Below are positions 12,543 through 22,700 of a stretch of DNA of 64,000 bases, piece after piece (within the stretch, counting starts at the first letter, position 1; the number at the start of each line of letters is the position of its first letter). Below the pieces are notes generated by a model. It was not told the DNA's origin. It ran no database searches and saw only the letters and a list, made by a program, of their open reading frames with translations. This DNA is from Xylocopa sonorina. Its lineage: Eukaryota > Arthropoda > Insecta > Hymenoptera > Apidae. The stretch is from assembly GCF_050948175.1 (NCBI RefSeq), contig NC_135202.1, positions 11,842,001 through 11,906,000 of the forward strand, read 5' to 3'. Both the position numbers and the translations under genes were made by a program.

Positions 12543-13246
12543 AATGGAAGACCGTTCAAGTGATATTCTTCTTGTATTTTAAAATATAGATAGGATTGAT
12601 TTTTATCTATATATAGGGGAAGTTTTTGTTCGTTCGCATGTTTAAAATTAAACCAACTTATAGGTGCTTGCAGAATTTATTTACTTTTATAAAATTAAGA
12701 TACAGATACAGCGCTCCCATTTCATGTGTTACGATAATACGATAATGCTTATTAATCTAGTAAACACGAAAGCCGGTACCTGCTATACCAAAGTGATCAT
12801 GTACAATGCTACGCAACAATATGTACAAAATTAAAATCGTTCCCATGCATCGATATAAAATGATTTACGTTGTGGTGAAACGCGAATCACGGTTACATTC
12901 AACATCACAGGCGATTAGAATATTGTCCATTCAATATTGCGTAATACAATGATACTCCGTATACTGGAGTCTTTTATTCTCGTATCGTAGATGCACCGTA
13001 TGTTCGACTGTACTTCTTAGATTTTTGAACACATTTAATTTAAGATTTAATTTTGAATTTCCGTCGTCGATAAAAAATAAGATCTTTTAAACCTTGTAAC
13101 AGATGTTAACATATTTACAAACCGTGTCTGTAATTACATTTGATCTTACTCCCCTTACCTGGAGTTAAGGTGTGTTTCAATTTCTCTGTTGTTCATTCAT
13201 TCTTAGCCGATAATTATCGTCGGTAAAAGAAAGTTATTATCGTTTT
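12543..13246. other. Shared 3' flank of the two LW opsins
   Basis: About 700 bp between two converging stop codons. AT-rich, with no coding potential; it must hold both 3' UTRs. Confidence 0.5.
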
Positions 13247-14701
13247 TTACGCGGCCGGTTTTTCGCCGTCCGCGACGGTGGTAGTGGTCGATGTTGCGTC
13301 TCCTGATGCTGGTTCCGCAGCACATGCCAACGATGGGAATTTCGCGAACAGCGCGACACGGTACTTCGGATGGCTGTGAAGTAAATGAAATGTGAAAGAT
13401 TACAAAATATCATTTCATTATGATCAACTTATTTTATAACTTATTAATTAAATATATCTATATGTATGCTTACCTGATTCCGTAAACAATCGGATTGTAA
13501 ACTGCGTTTGCTTTAGCGAACAAGGAACCCCAGATGGTGAAGAGTGGATTGATCTTAACGAGATTGAAGATGCCAGAGAAATTGATGACCAGATACGGAG
13601 TCCAGGCCATGAACCACAATGAGATCGTCATAAGAGCAACCTAGGATTTACCAGGAAACGTTGCATTAGCGATAAGCAGCACTGATACTGGAGTAACAAG
13701 CCTGCGTAAATTTCCCATACTTTCGCCAATTTGCACTCGGCACTTGTATTCTGATTTTCGGATGATCGAAGAGAGGCAACGTTCATCTTTTTCGCCTGCT
13801 CGCGCATATTCTTCTCGTGTGCAGCGACCGCCTGAATGATGTACCAATAACTCCAGATAATAAGGAATAGCGGGACGAAGTAGACCCATATGCTGTACAA
13901 TACGAGGTAAGAAACAGACACTATATCCCTGCTAAGGTAATCGGTGCCACATGCGGTCATGTTACCCTCGGGCACATATCTAAAAAGAATTATGCGTTTA
14001 GGTGGTCGTGATCGATCGCCGCTAAGATAATCGCGATTCATCGTTGGATGTTTACCGATTCCAGCCAAACATAGGTGCGATCGTCCATCCTAGAGAGAAC
14101 AGCCAAATACCCACAATACGGATGAGTGCTCCATTAATGGACAACGGCTTTCCGGATAAACCTTTAACTATCACGTTGTATCTGTCGAATGCGATCATTG
14201 TCATCGTCCAAATGGAGCCACATCCGAACAAGGAGCCCAACATCGCGTAGACTTCACAAAACAGAGGTCCAAGTACCCACGTCTCGTAATAGCAATTGAT
14301 TATCTGCCGATCAATGAGTTTTATTTTATTTTTATAGGATCCGTTGGACAACGATGGGATTTTGGATCAAGTGTTCTACCACATACCATAGGCGGCGACA
14401 TGCAGAACATCATAAGGAAATCGGTGATGGCAAGATTGATCACGAACATGTTGCTTGGCGTCCGTAGGCTCTTTGTCGAGAGGAATATATAGACGACCAT
14501 GCCATTCCCCGTAACCGAGACGAAACCCAACATGCCTATCACGAACCCGAGAATCCCATGCCACATGGGATTCAGCGGTGGATAGTGGTACCAATGGGCA
14601 TCGATCAGATGGAGCATATCAGGTGGAACTTTGTCGGCTACCGTATCATTGCCGTACTTGGAAGTTCCATAGGAGTACGCTTCGTAGACGGGCCCCAACA
14701 T
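13247..14701 (-). CDS. LWRh1: Long-wavelength-sensitive opsin 1
   Basis: Main LW visual pigment type of bees, a Gq-coupled rhodopsin. Five exons: 14701-14387, 14303-14056, 13979-13721, 13640-13474 and 13373-13247; joined they give 371 residues. Features: DKVPPDMLHLIDAHWYHYPP before TM1, LRTPSNMFVINLAITDF in TM2, FDRYNVIVKGLSGKP after TM3, RYVPEGNMTACGTDY in the second extracellular loop, AAHEKNMREQAKKMNVASL, FMAWTPYLVINFSGIFN, and the retinal lysine (about K317) in FAKANAVYNPIVYG. It has KYRVAL where bee LW opsins usually have KYRAAL. An ATG nine codons upstream (14728) is in frame, but the chosen ATG makes all shared introns fall at identical coding positions in LWRh1 and LWRh2. Codons are clearly richer in G and C than in LWRh2. 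Confidence 0.96.
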
Positions 14702-16047
14702 GACTGTAATTTTCGAACCTGTTAACATTCAGACAAAACTCCTTTAATCGTGATAGATTATTTAAGATAATAGCTTCTGTTCCGAATTACAACATTCGAC
14801 AACGAAGAAAACCTCACTATAGGTAAAATATGAGACGTCGTCGAGTTTGCACTGGTATTTACGATCGCTCGTGCACTATTCCCGTGGAGCACAGAACAAA
14901 TGTAACTGAACACTCTCTTTTTGTTACCTCAGGTGCCTCGAGATCTCACCTTTGAGCTACTTGGAGAAAATCGCACTGAAACGAACTAATCCAAGCACAC
15001 GTCGTAATTTGGTCTCGAAATTTAACTGGAGGTTGTAGGAAGGCTGTGTTAGGTCCACTGTTGGATGCGGCTCGTGTCAGCGTTGTTCGACGTCCGTTTA
15101 AATATGAACGAACTTCTTGCTTCCACCCTGCCATATGTACCCTTATGTCTATCATCCTATATGTTGTTGTGATCTAAGACGGCAAACAGTCTTAAGGAGG
15201 GTTTTATTAAGTTAACGAGGATTTAAGAATACCTTGGTGTATCTTTAGAGCCGCACACAGAAACCTTACGAGGAACGGAATACAAAGAATCATCTTATCC
15301 TTTGATATCTTTATCCTACATCGTTTTACACTCTTTTTCCGCTAAATCCGATAAAATGATAACGCTATATTAATCTCTCTATTTATCCTTATACGTTCGA
15401 ATATGTTTAGAACGATGTACTGCATCTCTCGTCGAATTTCTTCCCCTCGTCTCGTATAATTTGATATGCAATTTCGGTGTCTACATAAGTTTCATTTAGA
15501 TTTAAACTTTAATATGGTTTCGTGCCGTAAGAAAGCTCATTATAATAGCGAGTGATTTCGTTCTTTTCAACTTTAGTCAAAAGATTATACTCTTCGATAG
15601 AATTTCATGCAGATTTTTGAAAAACTGATATCCTCGCAATATCTGCGCTCGGTTCAAACTTAAACAACGAGAAGTGTGTGCTGGATCTCTCGCTTCTTTT
15701 TGGGAAGAATTACCGAAGATCTCGTGCAGCTGCAGAAACGACTAAGTGTACATCAAGCAATGGTTACAAGTGCCTCAATCAGATCAAGAAAGAACTTCGA
15801 GGGATAATTCGAACGATATTATGCATTATTTTATACATTTATATTACAAATTAGCACATAGTTTAATTATAAGATACATTGTAAATAGATTTTGTAAGAA
15901 AAATTTGTAATAATTAACTTGTAAGAATAATTTTGTAGCATGTACATCATTAGAAAGTTTCAATAAACGTTCAATTATTGTTAAACAATTGTTTAATTAT
16001 TTAGAAACATATCCAGCAATCCTGAAATGATCTATCCTTAAAATTCG
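14702..16047. other. 5' flank of LW opsin 1
   Basis: No coding exon is supported. A splice acceptor-like TTACAG or AACAG just upstream of the start codon suggests a non-coding first exon farther right. The rest is AT-rich without recognisable repeats until the palindromic array begins at about 16048. Confidence 0.4.
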
Positions 16048-17060
16048 CGATGACGTCATTTCCAGGAAGTGGTGGGAATACCTCTTCACTACTTATGTTC
16101 TCCTGATACATTTTCAATTTTTCCGATCGGAAACCTGAAAATCAGACTTTGTATCAGGAGAACATAAGTAGTGAGGAGGTATGCGTGCCACTTCCAGGAA
16201 AATGACGTCACTTCCAGGAATCGCCGAAATTCCAGGAATTCTCGATGACGTCATTTCCAAGAAGTGGCACTATTCGGATACCTCCTATGACGTCATGTTC
16301 TCCTGATACATTGCCGATTTTTCGAACAAAATTTTGAAAATCCGACTTTGTATCAGGAGAACATAAGTAGTGAAGAGGTATGCTTGCCACTTCCAGGAAA
16401 ATGACGTCACTTCCAGGAATCGCCGAAATTCCAGGAATTCCCGATGACGTCATTTCCAAGAAGTGGCACTATTCGGATACCTCCTATGACGTCATGTTCT
16501 CCTGATACATTGCCGATTTTTCCAACAAAATTTTGAAAATCCGACTTTATATCAGGAGAACATGACGTCATAGGAGGTATCCGAATAGTGCCACTTCTTG
16601 AAAATGACGTCATCGGGAATTCCTGGAATTTCGTCGATTCCTGGAAGTGACGTCATTTTCCTGGAAGTGGCAAGCATACCTCCTCACTACTTATGTTCTC
16701 CTGATACAAAGTCGGATTTTCAGGATTTTGTTCGAAAAATCGGCAATGTATCAGGAGAACATGACGTCATAGGAGGTATCCGAATAGTGCCACTTCTTGG
16801 AAATGACGTCATCGGGAATTCCTGGAATTTCGGCGATTCCTGGAAGTGACGTCATTTTCCTGGAAGTGGCAAGCATACCTCCTCAATACTTATGTTCTCC
16901 TGATACATTTCCAATTTTCTCGATCGAGAACCCAATTTCGACTTTGTATCAGGAGAACATAAGTAGTGAGGAGGTATTCGTATGTGCCACTTCTTGGAAA
17001 TGACGTCATCGAGAATTCCTGGAATTTTGGCGATTCTTGCAAGTGACGTCATTTCCAAAG
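16048..17060. repeat. Mirrored array of about five 199-bp palindromic units
   Basis: The 15-mer ATGTTCTCCTGATAC starts at 16095, 16295, 16494, 16693 and 16892; its reverse complement starts at 16151, 16350, 16549 (one mismatch), 16748 and 16946. The spacing is 198-200 bp throughout. Between the arms lie a short spacer (about 41 bp, GATTTT/AAAATC dyad) and a long spacer (about 129 bp) that is itself a dyad with CACTTCC, TTCCAGGAAT and TGACGTCA. Long spacers left of about 16530 run in one direction and those to the right run in the other, so the whole 1 kb is one large inverted repeat. Open frames across it (for example 16208-17003) follow the repeat and carry no protein family, so they are not genes. 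Origin as a foldback or MITE-type mobile element or satellite is inference; no clear target-site duplication was found. Confidence 0.9.
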
Positions 17061-17892
17061 ACATTGGCAAATTTCGGAATTTTGAATGGAGATTTCGATA
17101 GGAGTTGAGGGAAAATAATGAGACTTATTGCATATCTCTTAAACAATTAATTTATTTAATTTAATTAATGACATATACAATAATTTACAATAAAAGTCTA
17201 TTTAACAATAGCGCTTATGCTAATAATACAATATATCTTATATCTACGATTATAATTAAATATACTATGGTAATTAACAGTAGAAAATGTAAAGAACAAG
17301 TACTGAAGCATTGATGAACGAAACAGATTCCTTCATCGGTGTCTGGAAGCTCTCTTCTTGGTCTTCCACGTATTAAAAATCTGTAACAGAAAGAAGAAAC
17401 TTTGTAATCCAATCAACACATTATATGCCTGCATAATTGAACGAAATTTTATGATTTATGTTTAATTTGTATTGTTGGCAAATCTAAAGTGGGAAATATA
17501 TAAGAAATTACAATAGAACTAAGGAAATATACCATTAATTATAATAAAACTAAGGAAATAAATTACAATAACACTAATGAAATGTACAATAAACTAAAAT
17601 GAAACTTAAATTTTATATAATACAAATAGCTATAATATTTTTCTTCAAATCTATCAATGCAATTAAATAGCTTAATGTATATTAACATCAAAAGTATAAC
17701 AGTTCTCCCTTCCTCATTTTAATTACAAAATTTTAACGTACTGCTGATTAAGTAAAGAGATTCATTAATTTTCATTGAATCGAAAGAGTAAGATAAATTA
17801 TATCTGCCGCTTTAGAGGTGAGAGAGAGAAAGATATATACGAAAGCTATAGAAAAGAGTGAGACAGATAATACCTACTCTACTGTAGAACCC
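17061..17892. other. AT-rich spacer without genes
   Basis: About 830 bp of low-complexity AT-rich DNA with short direct repeats such as AATTAAACTAAGGAAAT-like blocks near 17510-17580. No gene or RNA is supported. Confidence 0.4.
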
Positions 17893-18121
17893 GTGGCGCC
17901 ATCTCTGTGAAAAGTGCTCAAACCGGTCGCTCAGCGGTACCGACAGCGAAGTAAACTACTTGCGACTGGTGGCGCCATCTGTTGGAGAATCGCTGAACTA
18001 TTCGTCGAGTTGTTTCAGCCTTCTGCCAAGAGATGGCGCCACTGGTCTGTCGGTAGTTCACTTACTTGTCGGTAACGATGTGCGCCCAGTTTGAGCACTC
18101 TTCACAGAGATGGCGCGCCAC
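17893..18121. repeat. 229-bp imperfect hairpin with four GGCGCCATCT sites
   Basis: Left arm starts GTGGCGCCATCTCTGTGA and the right arm ends with its near-complement TCACAGAGATGGCGCGCCAC; inner halves GACTGGTGGCGCCATCT and AGATGGCGCCACTGGTC also pair. Arms are about 90 bp, the loop about 50 bp. The decamer GGCGCCATCT or its complement occurs at 17895-17904, 17971-17980, 18031-18040 and, with one change, 18108-18117. This resembles the insect CTCF core (AGATGGCGC). It sits about 400 bp upstream of the SLD5 start codon. It could be a MITE remnant or an insulator; neither is shown. Confidence 0.75.
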
Positions 18122-18523
18122 GAGCAATAAAAGAAGTAATTACAATATTTATTCCACACAGACGTTTCCACACGTAAATATGAATTTCAAACGGAGCACA
18201 ACATGCAAAAAATTGAGTCTTCCAAAGAATCTATCGCGTTAAAAGGTATTTCTATTTGTTTAATAGTATCGCGCGACGATACGGAATATTTAATAGAACA
18301 TTAATACATTTCAAACTTACCATCAAATTAACGGGGACTGATTAATAGAATTTCCCTAATCGATTCTAGAGATCCCGCGCCGCAATTGACAACAATGTAC
18401 TACTCGGATAGGCATATTCCATAATCATATGTACGCATATTTGAAATAACATATTTGCGCTTTTCTCCACACCACGTTCGCATACAGTATATTTTCTATA
18501 CCTGCGAAAGATATACACAAGGT

Positions 18524-19186
18524 ATGGAGAACGATTCCGAAACGCAAGCGAGAATACGAGATGACGAAGAGGAAGAGGAAGAGGAAGAGTTAACAGCTCA
18601 GAGTGCTTTGCTGGCGATAGAGGAGGCTTGGTTGAATGAGAAATTCGCTCCGGAAATTCTGCCGCACCAATCCGATTTGGTTGACTGTATGCTGCAACAG
18701 ATTACGCATATGGAAGAGAACATAAAGAGGTTAGAGAAAGGTGATCTAAGAGTAATGATACACAGGATGGAATTAGACAGAATCAAGTTTGTAATTTCTA
18801 GTTATCTGAGGGCGCGATTAGAAAAGATTGAGAGGTATACCATTCACATACTTTCACAAGAGGCGAACAGGTCATCGGAAGAATGTTACTTGACCGCTGG
18901 GGAGCTTCAGTTTGCTAAAGAGTTCCTTGCGAGCATCGAAACGCTCTTTAAAACTATCGCCTTGCAACATATGCCTGGAACCTTCCAAGCGTTCGAAGTT
19001 AATAAACTGGCAGTGAAGCCCAACATGCAAGCATACGTATTTTTAAGGGTTAATAGTAGAGTGAGTGGAATCGTGTTGCCTGGCTCGATGGACGAAGAGA
19101 TAGACCTGGAGCCGGGTTCTCAACACATCATACCATACAATGTTGTTGCTGATCTGGTTAAAAGTGGAGCTGTCCAATTGATTTGA
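18524..19186 (+). CDS. GINS4: GINS complex subunit SLD5 (GINS4)
   Basis: Subunit of the GINS tetramer, which with Cdc45 and MCM2-7 forms the replicative CMG helicase. Intronless, 220 residues (human SLD5 has 223). Start chosen at 18524 (MENDSETQ); the frame is open upstream to 18455 but only this Met gives the usual family length. After an acidic stretch of glutamates come EEAWLNEKFAPEILPHQ and the helical A-domain with MELDRIKFVISSYLRARLEKIE, then LQHMPGTFQ, and the small B-domain YVFLRVNSRVSGIVLPG ending in GSQHIIPYNVVADLVKSG and AVQLI, the last being near-identical to other animals. A poly(A) signal AATAAA is at 19213-19218. Confidence 0.96.
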   Translation: MENDSETQARIRDDEEEEEEEELTAQSALLAIEEAWLNEKFAPEILPHQSDLVDCMLQQITHMEENIKRLEKGDLRVMIHRMELDRIKFVISSYLRARLEKIERYTIHILSQEANRSSEECYLTAGELQFAKEFLASIETLFKTIALQHMPGTFQAFEVNKLAVKPNMQAYVFLRVNSRVSGIVLPGSMDEEIDLEPGSQHIIPYNVVADLVKSGAVQLI

Positions 19187-19791
19187 TGTTTTATACGGAT
19201 AAATAATATTGGAATAAAGGAATACAATATTTTTTTTATAGCAAGAGTATAGATCATTGCAATACCCAAGACTAATTCCTTCTCATGAATGAACTTGCAC
19301 ATGCTGTTCTCTAAAAAAAGACAGAGGAGAAATATTAGAGCAATGCACATGTACATGCCATTTATTAAATGTCATGTAAATAATACATTACAGAGCAGTT
19401 ACATGTTCCATAGAACGATCTCCATGTTGCATAATGTTATTTGTAACATTACACGTGTATATAAGTACTTGTTCTAAAGAAAAATATACCTCGTATATTT
19501 TGTACATTATAAAATATTCAAAGAATATAAAAATATGAATTTATGTAAAGTACTGTATAAGTACATCTTACATGTGAACTCGCTTATGAGAACTTTCAAT
19601 ATTCATGGACGACGTGTTCACATCAAGCAAACTCTAAATTGTTGCCGCGATGAATAGAAAAAAAGAGATTGCATAAAAAAATATCCTGTATAATTTGTTG
19701 GTTCCCTTTGCAAGAAATATTCATTTCGTATATCGCACTAATAAACACCTATTTAAGTAGAAACAGCATTAATATTTACTAAGAGTTTCAA
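19187..19791. other. Converging 3' flanks of SLD5 and ABCC4-like gene
   Basis: AT-rich; holds the SLD5 poly(A) signal at 19213-19218. No coding sequence. Confidence 0.5.
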
Positions 19792-22700
19792 TCATTTTAC
19801 TGTTTTGCCGTTAAGTATTTGAGACGATGGCTGTGTTTCAGTACCGATAGATACATCATTGTAACTCTGAAAATCCAACAAAATTGATCAAAATCAATCA
19901 ATTATTATAAACACTTAATTATACTCGTATATACATACCTGTTCCGCAATTTTTTTCAATTGCTCAAACATTAATTTCCCAGTTTCCTTTACCATAGAAG
20001 TGAAGTGGCCTTGTTCGTTCTTAAGTAAAATATGCGGATGATCATATTCAATTGCTTTCCCGTGATCCATAACTAGCACCTTGTGGCTATCCATAATTGT
20101 GTTCAACCTATGCGCTATGGTCAACACCGTGCAGCTCTTAAACTTTTTTCGAATAGTATTCTGAATCAAATTGTCTGTCGAAGGATCAACATTAGCCGTA
20201 GCCTCGTCGAGAAGAAGAATTTTATTGTTTCTCAAGATTGCACGCGCTAAGCAAAGTAATTGCCTTTGTCCAACACTAAAATTAACTCCTCCTTGTTCAA
20301 CTTTATAATCCAAGGATGAAATGCTTGATTTTAACTCTACATCTTCAAGAGCTGCCCAAATAGCATCATCATTGAAATCGTGAAACGGATCGAGATTATC
20401 CCGAAGCGATGCTGAGAACAGTACAGGCTCTTGCGGGATAATAGAAATTTTCTTTCTCAAATCATAAAGACCTATCTGATTTGTATCCAAATTGTCTATA
20501 TAAATAGCACCCTCGAGTTTAGTTAAACGAAACAAAGCTGATATCAGAGAGGTTTTCCCAGCACCGGTACGGCCGACTATTCCTATCTAAAAACAGAAGA
20601 ATGCGATACTCTCTTTTAATACATAATTCATTAATTTTCTTTTCTTTTACAATCGGAGAGTAAATTACTTTTTCACCAGATTTAATGACGAAAGATAGAT
20701 CTTTAAGAACTGGAGGCGCCGAGTCCTCGTAGCGTAAATACAGATGATCGAATTTAATTTCTCCCTTCGAAGGCCACTGTGCCGACGGTTTCTTATTAGG
20801 CTCACTCTCGAATGGTCCTTCTTTATCGAGCTGAGTGAATTGTAGAATTCGTTCTACGCTTGTCATTTGCGCTAGCGCCTCCGCAGTTTGACGCATTCCA
20901 TGCTGAAGCATTCCACACAGGATTAATACTTGGGATATAGCTAATCCTACGTTTCCCGCAAATGTATTTCCTAAAAGTACACGTAAATACATGTTTTAAT
21001 CTTATAGTGTCATATTATTTATTTGACAGTAGCAATGAAATGATAACTCACCGTCATCAAGTATAATGAAGCTGTATGTAATGAAAGCAATGAAACAAAT
21101 AGATACGACGTCTAATGCAAGTCCGAAAGCGGTGCTTGCTGCGACGGTCAAATAATATGCACTGGTATGAAGATCTTGATGAACATCGAATTCCTTACGG
21201 ACCATAGCTTGCGCACAAGCGGAACGAATTGTCGTTAATCCTAACAATGAAGAACTAACATGGGAAAATACGGGACTTTTTGCTAAAATTTCGATAAGAA
21301 TGTGTTAATAGCGTTACGCTCAGTTGTGCCGAGTAATGCCTGCATAGTCAAGATACAATAAAAATGCAAGATGCTTACTAGCTCCTTCTAAGCGTTTCAC
21401 ATTTTGCGCAGTCTTAAGATATATATTTCGTATTTGCCAATAAAAGAAACCCATGACAAGCATTGGAAATATTGTCCACCAATTGATAATGAGAACTTGA
21501 GCTAGAATTCCTAACATAACTGTATATATTTGAATAGATTCTATCATAGTCCTCGGTAAAATTTCATCTACCGCTCCTACGTCTTTTGAAAAACGATTTA
21601 GAATCCGACCTAAAATTTAATAGTGCAATATTTTATTGTTATTATTATTAGGATAGGTAATAATTATAGTGCCTTTCACTTGGCATAATTACCAGATGGA
21701 TGCGTATCAAAGAATAGCATTGGAGCTTTCAGTAAAGATGAAAACATGAGATTATGAAGGTTTTTGCTGGCGTTCATACATATTTTATAAAATACGAGAT
21801 TCCTTATTGTTGTTAATACTATACTCGCAGTAATAAAACCTCCATAAATCCACAAAGCAGTGTCTTGGTCGTAATAACTTGTATCTTCAAATTTTCCATT
21901 AAAGACCAACGTCTGCATAAAATAAAAATTTATAATATTGCTATCTCTCAAATTAAGAGATGAAACCGAATGAAATTACTAACAAGATTAGTATCAGAAT
22001 TGTTACTTTTTGACGTGAACAATTTTGAAATAGTATCATTAAAGGTATCCATATCAGATACAATTGTATCATTCATTAATTCATCTAAATCTCTTGCAGA
22101 GGAAGATGAAAGCGAGAAATTCTGCGTAAATATTTGCATCTTGTGATCAGTGTTATTATTTTTTATACGCATTTCTTCTTGTTTTGTCCTAAAAAAGAAT
22201 TTTACACAGAGGTCACGATGCGCCTAGAAATAATCATTAAGAAGAAATAATAACAGATATTAACCAATAGGCAACCCAGTAATCACAGCCGCTACTTCCT
22301 ATTTGTCCAAAAATTAAAGTCGACGCAAAAATAAAAATCATTAAAATCGAACCCCCAGCTCGAAAATATTTCCAATAAAGAGACTTAGAAACATTTCCTT
22401 TAGCCATTAATTCCTCTGTTTCTTTCGGTTCCGCTTCCTCGTCATCTTTACTATCGTTAGAATTAACATATATATCGGATATAATGTTTTCATGAACTTC
22501 TCTAGTTTCGGAATCTCCTCTATTATCTTCCACTGAAAGCATACTCAAGAAATCTGTACGCTTGTTCTGAAGTTCCATAAAAGTGCCGTCGCATTCAATT
22601 GTACCCTGAAACGAATATTAACCATTCTGTAACACTAAGAGCATATCGATGCAAATAAAGGAGTTCCGATTATTTTTACATACATTATTTAACAGAATGA

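Noticed and set aside
16048..17060. CRISPR-like array because of regular repeats
   Set aside because: The genome is an insect nuclear one, the spacers repeat too, and the units are inverted rather than direct.
16208..17070. Open frames of 65-83 codons in both directions with almost identical products
   Set aside because: They are translations of the repeat units in the palindromic array, have no splice context and no known family.
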